Shown here: in pieces, positions 33,624-41,723 of the stretch | Numbering within the stretch: the stretch's first letter is position 1 | How the letters are laid out: every line of letters starts with the position of its first letter | Source of the DNA: Clostridia bacterium | GTDB taxonomy: Bacteria; Bacillota; Clostridia; Oscillospirales; CAG-272 | Direction: 5' to 3' | Assembly: GCA_017550315.1 (NCBI GenBank) | Contig: JAFZPN010000089.1 | Span: forward strand, 1 to 42,629 | Length of the DNA: 42,629 nt | Position numbers and translations under genes: made by a program | The notes under the pieces: generated by a model | The model's input: only the letters and a program-made list of their open reading frames with translations | Databases searched by the model: none | Told to the model about the DNA's origin: nothing

Positions 33624-33977
33624 ATGGAAGCGGAAAACACAAAAAAGGCCTGTCCGCACTGCGCGGAAGAGACCGACGGCGCGTGCTGTGCGGAGGACGA
33701 GCGGCACACGGTCCGGTCCGACGAAACGCGGCGCAAGCTGATCAACCGTCTGAACCGCATCGAGGGACAGATCCGCGGGATCCGGCAGATGATCGAGCGC
33801 GACGCCTACTGCAACGACGTCCTCGTCCAGTCCGCCGCCGCGGGAGCCGCCCTCAACGCCTTCAACCGGGAGCTGATCGGCTGTCACATGCGCTCCTGCG
33901 TGGCACGCGATCTGCGCGAGGGGAACGACGCCGTGATCGACGAACTGCTCGACACCCTCTCCAAGCTCATGAAATAA
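33624..33977 (+). CDS. csoR: CsoR-family copper-sensing repressor
   Basis: A protein of 117 residues, all-helical. CsoR proteins release DNA when Cu(I) is bound. The copper ligands are present: Cys63 (DAYCNDVL), His88 and Cys92 (GCHMRSC), and the helix RRKLINRLNRIEGQIRGIRQMIE is the family signature. The N-terminal 28 residues hold extra metal-binding-like residues (ACPHC, GACCAEDERH; Cys10, 13, 21, 22 and several His) that ordinary members lack. ATG 33624 has AAGGAGG upstream. Two operators lie in its own promoter and copA follows 37 nt later, so it represses itself and the copper ATPase. Confidence 0.92.
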   Translation: MEAENTKKACPHCAEETDGACCAEDERHTVRSDETRRKLINRLNRIEGQIRGIRQMIERDAYCNDVLVQSAAAGAALNAFNRELIGCHMRSCVARDLREGNDAVIDELLDTLSKLMK

Positions 33978-34014
33978 ACGCGATCCGAAACGGGAAAAGA
34001 GGATTTTCGATAAG

Positions 34015-36588
34015 ATGAAACAATATTCCGTGACCGGCATGTCCTGCGCGGCATGCAGCGCGCGGGTGGAGCGTGCGGTGTCCGGCGTTCCGGGCGTCAC
34101 GTCCTGCTCCGTCAGTCTGCTCACGAATTCCATGGGCGTGGAGGGCGACGCGCCGGATTCCGCCGTGATCGAGGCCGTCGAGGCTGCCGGATACGGCGCA
34201 AAACCGAAGGATGGGTCCGGGACCCGTGCCGCCTCCGACGCTGAGGACGCGCTCGCGGACCGGGAAACGCCCGTACTGCGCCGGCGGCTCATCGCGTCGG
34301 TCGGCTTCCTGCTCGTCCTGATGTACTTCTCGATGGGCCACAGCATGTTCGGCCTGCCGCTGCCCGCCTTCCTCGCGGAAAACCATCTCGCGCACGGACT
34401 GATCGAGCTCCTTCTCGCCGCCGTCGTGATGGTCATCAACCAGAAGTTCTTCGTAAACGGCTTCCGGGGCCTGCTTCACGGCGCGCCGAACATGGACACC
34501 CTTGTCGCGCTGGGCTCGGCGGCATCGTTTCTCTATTCGACCGCGGTCCTCTTCCTCATGACGGCCGCGGACGATCCCGCGCGGCAGATGAGCCTGATGC
34601 ACGAGTTCTACTTCGAGTCCGCCGCGATGATTCTCGCCCTCATCACCGTCGGGAAGATGCTCGAAGCCCGCTCGAAGGGGAAGACCACCGACGCCCTGCG
34701 CTCCCTCATGAACCTCGCGCCGAAGACGGCGACGGTGATCCGGGACGGCGGCGAGACCGAGATCCCCGTATCCGAGGTGCGGCGGGGGGACGTCTTCGTC
34801 GTGCGGCCGGGCGAGAGCATCCCGGTGGACGGCACGGTCCTCGACGGCGCGTCGGCGGTGAACGAAGCCGCGCTGACCGGCGAGAGCATCCCGGTCGACA
34901 AGGCCCCGGGCGATACGGTCTCCGCCGCGACTCTCAACCAGTCCGGATTCCTGCGCTGCGAGGCGACCCGCGTGGGCGAGGACACGACCCTTTCGCAGAT
35001 CATCCGCATGGTCTCCGACGCCGCCGCGACCAAAGCCCCCATCGCCAAGATCGCGGACCGCGTCTCGGGGATCTTCGTCCCGACGGTCCTCGCGATCGCC
35101 GTGGTGACGACCGCGGTCTGGCTGCTGCTCGGGCGTGAGATCGGCTTCGCCCTCGCGCGCGGGATCTCCGTCCTCGTCATCAGCTGTCCGTGTGCCTTGG
35201 GACTGGCGACGCCCGTGGCGATCATGGTCGGCAGCGGCGTCGGCGCGAAGAACGGCATCCTCTTCAAGACGGCGGTGTCGCTCGAGGAGGCGGGCCGGAC
35301 GCAGATCGTCGCGCTCGATAAGACCGGCACGATCACGAAGGGCGAGCCGAACGTGACGGACATCCTCCCCTCTTCGGGCGTGACGGAAGCCGAACTCCTC
35401 GCCGAGGCCGCGTCCCTCGAAGCGAAGAGCGAGCATCCCCTAGCCCGCGCCGTGATGCGCAGAGCGGAGGAGGCGGGAATCGTCCCCGCAGCGGCAGAGG
35501 ATTTCCGCGCGCTCCCGGGCAACGGCCTCGAAGCGATGGCGGACGGCACGCGTCTGGCAGGCGGCAACGAGCAGTTTATCGGCTCCGTCACCATGATTCC
35601 GGATGGGATGCGCGAAGCAGCCGCGGCGCTGGCGGAGGCGGGAAAGACGCCCCTCTTCTTCGCCAAGGACGGGCAGGTGCGCGGAATCATCGCCGTCGCG
35701 GACACCGTGAAAGAGGACAGCCCCGCGGCGATCCGGGAGCTCACGGATATGGGCATCCGCGTCGTGATGCTGACGGGCGACAACGAGCGCACGGCCCGGG
35801 CCATCGGGCGTCAGGCGGGCGTGGACGACGTGGTGGCCGGGGTGCTCCCGGACGGAAAGGAAGCCGTCATCCGCTCGCTCGGGGAGCACGGGCGCGTGAT
35901 GATGGTGGGCGACGGGATCAACGACGCGCCTGCCCTGACCCGCGCGGACGTGGGCGTCGCCATCGGAGCGGGCACCGACGTGGCCATCGACGCCGCGGAC
36001 GTGGTGGTGATGAAGAGCGGGCTTCGCGACGTGTCCGCCGCCGTCCGGCTCAGCCGCGCGACCCTGCGGATCATCCACGAGAACCTGTTCTGGGCATTTT
36101 TCTACAACTGCATCGGGATCCCGCTCGCAGCCGGGGTGTTCATCGAGACCCTCGGCATCGGGATCACCCCGATGTTCGGCGCGGCGGCCATGAGCTTGTC
36201 GAGCTTCTGCGTGGTGACGAACGCCCTGCGGCTGAATCTCACAAAGATCTACGACGCCAAGCGCGACCGTCGGATGAAAAACGCGGTCACGGGGGAGATT
36301 ACCCCGAAGAATTCCGCCCCGGACCGGGAGAATAAAGCAAACAACGCGAACAGCGTAAAGGGAAAGGAAGGACAGAATATGAAGAAAGTCATGAAGATCG
36401 AGGGCATGATGTGCCCGCACTGCGAAGCGAGAGTGAAGAAGGCGCTCGAAGCCATCGACGGGGTCATCTCCGCCGCGCCGAGCCATGAAAAGGCGGAGGC
36501 GATCGTCGAGCTGTCGAAGCCGGTGCCGGACGCGCTGCTGGCCGCCGCCGTGACGGACGCGGGATACGAGGTCAAAGAGATCGCGTAA
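34015..36588 (+). CDS. copA: Copper-exporting P1B-type ATPase with fused C-terminal CopZ-like domain
   Basis: A protein of 857 residues. The CopA body runs from an N-terminal HMA domain (GMSCAACSARVERAV, Cys11 and Cys14) through the transmembrane CPC site (Cys391-Pro-Cys393 in SCPCALGLATP), the phosphorylated Asp435 (DKTGTITKGEP), the SEHPLARAV nucleotide site and GDGINDAPAL, to the end of the last helices around 745. A linker of about 40 polar residues (NSAPDRENKANNANSVKGKE) leads to a second complete HMA domain, GMMCPHCEARVKKAL (Cys800 and Cys803). The CPC motif and CsoR regulation point to Cu(I) export. GGAAAGGAAGG followed by ATG at 36379 inside the frame is a strong ribosome binding site for making the last 69 residues alone as a chaperone. 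Regulated by the two CsoR operators. Confidence 0.93.
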   Translation: MKQYSVTGMSCAACSARVERAVSGVPGVTSCSVSLLTNSMGVEGDAPDSAVIEAVEAAGYGAKPKDGSGTRAASDAEDALADRETPVLRRRLIASVGFLLVLMYFSMGHSMFGLPLPAFLAENHLAHGLIELLLAAVVMVINQKFFVNGFRGLLHGAPNMDTLVALGSAASFLYSTAVLFLMTAADDPARQMSLMHEFYFESAAMILALITVGKMLEARSKGKTTDALRSLMNLAPKTATVIRDGGETEIPVSEVRRGDVFVVRPGESIPVDGTVLDGASAVNEAALTGESIPVDKAPGDTVSAATLNQSGFLRCEATRVGEDTTLSQIIRMVSDAAATKAPIAKIADRVSGIFVPTVLAIAVVTTAVWLLLGREIGFALARGISVLVISCPCALGLATPVAIMVGSGVGAKNGILFKTAVSLEEAGRTQIVALDKTGTITKGEPNVTDILPSSGVTEAELLAEAASLEAKSEHPLARAVMRRAEEAGIVPAAAEDFRALPGNGLEAMADGTRLAGGNEQFIGSVTMIPDGMREAAAALAEAGKTPLFFAKDGQVRGIIAVADTVKEDSPAAIRELTDMGIRVVMLTGDNERTARAIGRQAGVDDVVAGVLPDGKEAVIRSLGEHGRVMMVGDGINDAPALTRADVGVAIGAGTDVAIDAADVVVMKSGLRDVSAAVRLSRATLRIIHENLFWAFFYNCIGIPLAAGVFIETLGIGITPMFGAAAMSLSSFCVVTNALRLNLTKIYDAKRDRRMKNAVTGEITPKNSAPDRENKANNANSVKGKEGQNMKKVMKIEGMMCPHCEARVKKALEAIDGVISAAPSHEKAEAIVELSKPVPDALLAAAVTDAGYEVKEIA
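36366..36381 (+). promoter_or_regulatory. Internal ribosome binding site and start for a CopZ-like product
   Basis: GGAAGGA (36366-36372), 6-nt spacer, ATG (36379), in frame with copA. The product would be 69 residues, starting MKKVMKIEGMMCPHC, the size of free CopZ. It is rare to find such a site by chance exactly at a domain border. Confidence 0.6.
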
Positions 36589-36614
36589 ACCGCACGCAGC
36601 CGGAATCGAAAAGG

Positions 36615-36646
36615 AAAGCCCGCGCAGGTGAGCCTGTACGGGCTTT
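36615..36646 (+). terminator. Bidirectional terminator between copA and the lipoprotein gene
   Basis: AAAGCCCG (36615-36622) pairs with CGGGCTTT (36639-36646), with inner CAGG/CCTG, followed by TTCGG on the plus strand; on the minus strand CCTTTTCG follows. Confidence 0.75.
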
Positions 36647-36667
36647 TCGGTTGTCACGGCTTTTCTC

Positions 36668-39010
36668 TCATTTATGCTCCGCCAGCCAGATCGACACGCG
36701 GGACTGGATGCGTCCGGCGCACTCCTCCGCCGTGCACGCGCCGCCGGTATACGCCGAGAGTTCCTCGTGAATGATATCGAGCAGCTCCGGATCGACCGAT
36801 GAGGTGCGCGTCGCTCCCACCTCGTCGAGGAGGGGCTTGAAGCTGTCTGCCAGCTCTTTCGAGTAGTGGAACAGGATGCCCGGACGCTTGAGATCGTCCA
36901 CGGTCATCGGATGCTCGGGATCGTCGGGCTGCGAACCGCCGCCGCCGTCAAAATACTGCCAGCCGACGGAACCCGATTGGGCATAGAGCGCGAATTCCGC
37001 GTCATACTCCGTTTTCAGCGCGGGGATGGCGCTGTGCCCCCGACGGCCCGTGAAGAGCGTGCGGACCACTTCCCACGCGGTCTCCGGCGAGCGGCAGAAG
37101 GAAGTGATGACGGCTGCTCCCTGCGGGGTGACGCGGTTCCCGGCGCCGGGACGGTTTTCCTCCGTCGGGTATCCGATCAGGACATAGTCCTTCGTGTTGA
37201 ACTGCGCCTCGAAACTGGGAAGCGAGCTGACCTCCCAGGTCTGCACTTCCCGCAGAACGATCTTGCCTTCAAAGTACGGCAGATACCGCTCCGAACGGTC
37301 CAGGTTGAGGTAGGGGGATGTCTTTTTGTATTCCTCATAGGTCGGCAGGATTTTCAGATAGCGGAGGAAGCGGAGGAATTCCGGGCTGTCGAACGAGCAG
37401 GCCGCCCTCTCCCGGTCGATGAACGCGCCGAAGCCGGTGTCCCCGAAGAGGATGTACGGCGCGGAATCCTGATGGAGATTCATAATCAGCGTCACGTCCT
37501 CGGGCAGGTTTTCGGCAAAATCGAGCAGTTCTGCCGAGGTCCAGTATCCCTTGTCCGCATAAGAGCCGAGTAATTCGCGCGTGGACATGAGGACTTCGAC
37601 GGAGAACAGCGGGGAAATGCCCCACATGCCGCCGTCCCCGGTGCCGAAGGCGTGCTGCACCGCGCCGAAGACGTTGTCCGGATAGATGAGATCGTCCTCC
37701 TTCATAAACGGCATGAGGTCCGTGTACCAGCCCTTCTCCCACAGGAGATTGACCGGTTCGCAGCTGTAGGGGCCGAGCACGAGATCCGGGCGGTAGGTGC
37801 CGGTCGTCATGTCGAGCGCGAGCTTTTTGTACCCGGCGTTATAGTCGTCGTCCGTCTGGTAGACCGTATAGTCCTCCACCACGGCGCGGCATTCCGGATG
37901 CGTGCGGTTGAACGCCGTGATCTGCCGCATGGCTTCGGACCCGACGCCGCCGAGGTATGCCACCTTCACCGTGGGGATCTTCGAGAGATCGACGTCCTCG
38001 ACGTGCCGATAGAGGACCGGGGTGCTGATGTAGTCCGTGTCGTCGAGGCGCTCGGCAAAGAGGAGTGTGTCCGCATCAATGACCATGACCAGCTGTGCCG
38101 ACGCGCGGCTCAGGTCGGAGTTCATGTAGTCGCAGATCACCTCGGTGACAGCCTCGCCGTCCTCGCCGATCCGCATCCCCTGCACGCTGTTCTCGCCCGT
38201 CAGGTAGAGATCGTAGCCCGGGCCGAAAAAGATGTCGTTCACGTTCGTCGGCAGCGCGCGGACCGTACCGAAGGAGAAGGTGCTCTTGTCGATCGGGGCG
38301 AAGCCGGACTTGCCGTTGAAATGACTTGTGACATAGACCTGCCCGTCGGAGGAGGATGTCATGGCGCTCACGAAGTTCGGCACACTGACGACGCCCTTGC
38401 GCAGAAAGTCCTGGGAGAGGATCAGGATCTGCTGTTCGGTGGCGAGGTAAAGATCGCCGTCCCCGTCCGCCGCGAGATAGCTGACGAAGAGCATCCCGCT
38501 CCTGATCTCATCGAACTGCGGCCCGAGGTCGTCGCTGACCGTCGTCTCGCCCGTCGCGAGGTCGCAGCGGTGGAGATAGATCCGGCTGGCCCCGGACTCC
38601 GGATCCACCTCCGTGTGGAGATAGACGAAGGCGGTGTCGGAGAGGATACCGCTCTCCGGTAGCATATTCCCGTCGAGGGCCAGATCCCGCTCTTCGGGTT
38701 TGCCGTCCGTGGTCAGGGTGAAGATCGCGGCGCGCTGGACGTAGTGAATGACGCCGTCCTCCCCCTCCTGTTCCTCTCTCTTCTCGGCGAAGCAGGTGAG
38801 GCGGCCGTCCTGCCAGATCGGCTTCACGGCGGTGTTCAGGTTCCAGTGTTCGGGAAGCGGATAGGCGGTTCCGCGGTAGACGTGTTCGAGGATGATGGGC
38901 TTGCCGTCCTCCGTGAATCCGGCCTCGTTCTTCTTTTTGCCGCACCCGAAAAGGGCGGGCAGCAGCACGAGGGCTGCGAGGATCGCTGCCGATAGGCGTT
39001 TGGTTTTCAT
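36668..39010 (-). CDS. Large lipoprotein: sensor-like N-terminal half fused to a solute-binding domain (copy 1)
   Basis: A protein of 780 residues from ATG 39010, with AAGGAGG 6 nt upstream. Signal peptide with lipobox LFGC. Residues of about 40-350 consist of repeated short beta-strand units (IFTLTTDGKPEERDLAL, DGDGDLYLATEQQILILS, SSDGQVYVTSHFNG, FGPGYDLYLTGENS), the look of a beta-propeller. From about 355 (VKVAYLGGVGSEAMRQITAF) to the end it follows the family 1 solute-binding fold (YKKLALDMTTGTYRPDLVLG, YWTSAELLDFAENLP, FEGKIVLREVQTW). No permease or ATPase is nearby. A paralogue lies 82 bp upstream on the same strand and both end RIQSRVSIWLAEHK. A hairpin (39026-39051) precedes the RBS. 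The ligand is unknown, sugars being likely. Confidence 0.75.
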   Translation of the reverse strand: MKTKRLSAAILAALVLLPALFGCGKKKNEAGFTEDGKPIILEHVYRGTAYPLPEHWNLNTAVKPIWQDGRLTCFAEKREEQEGEDGVIHYVQRAAIFTLTTDGKPEERDLALDGNMLPESGILSDTAFVYLHTEVDPESGASRIYLHRCDLATGETTVSDDLGPQFDEIRSGMLFVSYLAADGDGDLYLATEQQILILSQDFLRKGVVSVPNFVSAMTSSSDGQVYVTSHFNGKSGFAPIDKSTFSFGTVRALPTNVNDIFFGPGYDLYLTGENSVQGMRIGEDGEAVTEVICDYMNSDLSRASAQLVMVIDADTLLFAERLDDTDYISTPVLYRHVEDVDLSKIPTVKVAYLGGVGSEAMRQITAFNRTHPECRAVVEDYTVYQTDDDYNAGYKKLALDMTTGTYRPDLVLGPYSCEPVNLLWEKGWYTDLMPFMKEDDLIYPDNVFGAVQHAFGTGDGGMWGISPLFSVEVLMSTRELLGSYADKGYWTSAELLDFAENLPEDVTLIMNLHQDSAPYILFGDTGFGAFIDRERAACSFDSPEFLRFLRYLKILPTYEEYKKTSPYLNLDRSERYLPYFEGKIVLREVQTWEVSSLPSFEAQFNTKDYVLIGYPTEENRPGAGNRVTPQGAAVITSFCRSPETAWEVVRTLFTGRRGHSAIPALKTEYDAEFALYAQSGSVGWQYFDGGGGSQPDDPEHPMTVDDLKRPGILFHYSKELADSFKPLLDEVGATRTSSVDPELLDIIHEELSAYTGGACTAEECAGRIQSRVSIWLAEHK

Positions 39011-39025
39011 AATGGACCTCCTTGT

Positions 39026-39051
39026 CGCGGTTTTCACTTTCTATAACCGCG
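39026..39051 (-). other. Leader hairpin in front of lipoprotein copy 1
   Basis: CGCGGTT (39051-39045 on the minus strand) pairs with AACCGCG (39032-39026), just 5 nt before the AAGGAGG site. It may protect the RNA or separate the two genes of the pair. The 82-bp gap holds no obvious promoter. Confidence 0.4.
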
Positions 39052-39092
39052 CGGAGGGGCAAAATGTTACATCCGGGAGGACTTTTTTTGTT

Positions 39093-41474
39093 TTATTTAT
39101 GCTCCGCCAGCCAGATCGACACGCGGGACTGGATGCGTTTGGCGCAGCTGTCGACCGATGCCGCGCCGGCATAGAGGGCGGAGAGTTCTTCCGCAACGAT
39201 AGCTGTGATTTCCTCATTCACAGCGGCGTCAAGCGGTGTGCCTGCCATGTCGAGGATCTCGTGCAGCTTCGTGCGGTCCTCCTCGCGGAAGAAGGAGACG
39301 ATCCCCGGTTTTTCGAGTGTCCCCGGATCGGTCGGGTTTTCCGGGTCGCCGCGCTTCCTCTCGGACGATCCGTCGGCGTAGAAGCGGAACTCCGCGCCGC
39401 TGTCGATGGTTGTGTCAACGATCCAGTCGATCTGGGAGTACAGCGTCGGGAGGGGATCGTTGATCCCGCCGCTCACGCTGACCAGCATGCGGGGCTGTCC
39501 CTCGAAAAGGGAGCGGATCGCCCGCCATGCCTCGTCCGGGTGCTCGCTGAACGAGGTGAGGACGATGGCGTCGCGCATTTCCGCCTGAATGCCTGCGCCT
39601 GCCCGCTTTTCCGGCGTCGGGAGACCGATGAGGGTGCAGTCGTCCGTGCCGAAGAGGGCGGGAATGCCGAGCACCTTGGCCGGGGAGTCGATCGTCAAGT
39701 CGCGGAGCGCGATCCTGCCGGACCAGAAGCGTTCGGCCGCGGCATCGGGATCGGTAAGCGCGGGATCCTTCATCGCCTCCTCCAGCGAGGGAAGGGAGGC
39801 GAGAAGCGCGAGGATCCGCCGGAATGCCGGCCCGTCGAACGAACAGACAGCGGCATCTGCGTCGATAAATTCACCGAGCGCGCCGAAGGTCGTGAGGAAA
39901 AGAGCGAGGTATTCCCGGCAGGGAATCTGCGCGAAATCGACGCCCTCCGGAAGGCTTTCCACGAAATCGGCGAACCCGGAGGCGGTCCAGAAGCCGTCCT
40001 CTGCATATTGGCCGAGCAGGGATGCGGGCGCGGCGACCGTGACGAGGGTCACCTCCGTCGAGAGTGCGCGAATACCGCCGTGTTTGTCGCCGAAGACGTG
40101 TTTCACCGCACCGATGAGATTGTCTTGATTCACGAGATCGTCGGAGGAGAGATAGGGCGAGAGATCGGCGCAGAGATTCTTGGCGAAGAGCTGGCGGACG
40201 GTATCGCTTTCCGGCGTCGAGACGACGATATCGGGCCGGAAGACGCCGGTCACGATATCCGTCGCGAGTCTGCGGTCAGCGGCATCCGGTTCGGAGGCGT
40301 TGCCGTAGCGGCTGTAATCCTCGACCTCGATGCGGACCTCATTCTGCGATCTGTTGAACGCGACGATCTTTGACGTAAGCGTCGAATCGGCGGCAGTATA
40401 GGCAAGCGTGACAACGATGCGATCCGAGAGATTCGCGTCATCGGCGCGCGTGTAGAGAGCGGGGGCATCTTGCCAGTATCCCTCTTCGTTCTGCTGCCTT
40501 TCCGTGAAAAGGAAGCGGTCCCGGTCGATCACGCCGCCGAAGGAGGCGGTCTCCCGGCTGACGTCCGACGCCGGATAATCCATCAGCGGGATCGACGCCG
40601 CCGAACCGTCCTCCTGCACTTCGATGCCGAAGATCCCGGCGTTCGTCATGTAATAGATCTCCATGCCCGGCCCGAAGCAGGGATTGCCGAAACCTGTCAG
40701 CGGACAGCGGAACAGCTCGATCAGGGTCCCGTTCTTCTTGTCGGCGGCGGAGACGGAGAGGAAGGTCTTGTTCCGTTCAAGGATCCAGGATGCTGCGCGG
40801 ATCTCCCCGTCCTCCGTGATGCCGATCGTGCTGATCGAACCGTTTCCCGCCGGGATCGTCTTTTTATAGACGAAATCGTGCGAGAACACGAGGATCTCCT
40901 GCCATCCGGCGATCCAGATATCTCCGTCCGCATCGACGACGAGAAGGTTTGCCGACCCGCGTTCCGGATCGAAGAAGCTCCGAACGTCACCGCTCTCCAC
41001 CGATTCCCCGGTCGTGCGGTCATAGCGGCCGAGGCGGTAGGTGCCGTCGGACTGGCCCGTGGTGTCATACTGGACCAGCGAGAACAGATAGGTGAAGGAA
41101 TCTTCGTCCAGCCAGCCGCAGTAAACGCTCTGGTTGGAGGCGAAGGGAAGGGGCTCTTCCCGTACGATTCCGTCCGCCGTCGTGGAAATGAGGGAGGAGA
41201 GGATCGTCGGTTCCCATTTGTTTTCATCCTGGACTTGCTTCGTACCAAATTCAGTACAAAACACCGTCAGAACTTCTCCGTCTTCGTCCCATAGGGGCGG
41301 CACCGCATAAAGCTGAATGCTTCCCCGGCGTCCTTCCGGCATGACGAACGCTGTCCCATCATAGCGGCTCCCGCGGACGATCTCCGTTTCTTCTTTTTTT
41401 CGGCACCCTGCGAGCAAAAGCGGCAGGCAGAGCGCGAATGCAAGCAGCGCTGCAAGGATTCTTTTCGACAACAT
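39093..41474 (-). CDS. Large lipoprotein: sensor-like N-terminal half fused to a solute-binding domain (copy 2)
   Basis: A protein of 793 residues with a lipobox (LLLAGCRKK) after the signal peptide. The first half has propeller-like strand repeats (VYCGWLDEDSFTYLFSLVQY, VDADGDIWIAGWQEILVFS, TEDGEIRAASWILER, FGPGMEIYYMTNAG). From about 355 (VTLAYTAADSTLTSKIVAF) it aligns with the solute-binding half of copy 1: ATDIVTGVFRPDIVVSTPES, FWTASGFADFVESLPEGVDF, SGRIALRDLTIDSPAKV. GGGGGAGG precedes the ATG and a consensus promoter lies at 41513-41541. The two genes probably share one transcript. Roles in sensing or binding sugars are inference. Confidence 0.77.
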   Translation of the reverse strand: MLSKRILAALLAFALCLPLLLAGCRKKEETEIVRGSRYDGTAFVMPEGRRGSIQLYAVPPLWDEDGEVLTVFCTEFGTKQVQDENKWEPTILSSLISTTADGIVREEPLPFASNQSVYCGWLDEDSFTYLFSLVQYDTTGQSDGTYRLGRYDRTTGESVESGDVRSFFDPERGSANLLVVDADGDIWIAGWQEILVFSHDFVYKKTIPAGNGSISTIGITEDGEIRAASWILERNKTFLSVSAADKKNGTLIELFRCPLTGFGNPCFGPGMEIYYMTNAGIFGIEVQEDGSAASIPLMDYPASDVSRETASFGGVIDRDRFLFTERQQNEEGYWQDAPALYTRADDANLSDRIVVTLAYTAADSTLTSKIVAFNRSQNEVRIEVEDYSRYGNASEPDAADRRLATDIVTGVFRPDIVVSTPESDTVRQLFAKNLCADLSPYLSSDDLVNQDNLIGAVKHVFGDKHGGIRALSTEVTLVTVAAPASLLGQYAEDGFWTASGFADFVESLPEGVDFAQIPCREYLALFLTTFGALGEFIDADAAVCSFDGPAFRRILALLASLPSLEEAMKDPALTDPDAAAERFWSGRIALRDLTIDSPAKVLGIPALFGTDDCTLIGLPTPEKRAGAGIQAEMRDAIVLTSFSEHPDEAWRAIRSLFEGQPRMLVSVSGGINDPLPTLYSQIDWIVDTTIDSGAEFRFYADGSSERKRGDPENPTDPGTLEKPGIVSFFREEDRTKLHEILDMAGTPLDAAVNEEITAIVAEELSALYAGAASVDSCAKRIQSRVSIWLAEHK

Positions 41475-41512
41475 GACGTTTTCCTCCCCCGTTTATCTTT
41501 GTTTACGGTAAC

Positions 41513-41541
41513 ATTATACACGAACGATGAAGTTTTGTCAA
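41513..41541 (-). promoter_or_regulatory. Promoter of the paired lipoprotein genes
   Basis: On the minus strand TTGACA (41541-41536), 17-bp spacer, TATAAT (41518-41513), a perfect consensus. Start of RNA near 41506, leader about 32 nt. Confidence 0.88.
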
Positions 41542-41636
41542 CCGATAATTAGAAATAAATAACGACAAAAACATCGGGGTGCGGCGTTCTGCAAAAACTT
41601 TTACAGAAATCACCCGGGCGGCGGCGCAAAACAAAA

Positions 41637-41666
41637 GCCGGACCCCGGAATGCTCCGGAACCCGGC
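41637..41666 (-). terminator. Terminator of the GH31 gene
   Basis: On the minus strand GCCGG (41666-41662) pairs with CCGGC (41641-41637), with an inner TCCGG/CCGGA stem, followed by TTTTGTTTTG. It stands between the GH31 stop and the lipoprotein promoter. Confidence 0.8.
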
Positions 41667-41723
41667 GCGGGCGTGCGGGTTCGGAAACCCGTTTCCGGTC
41701 TCCGCCCCGCTGCCTGCTGTTTC

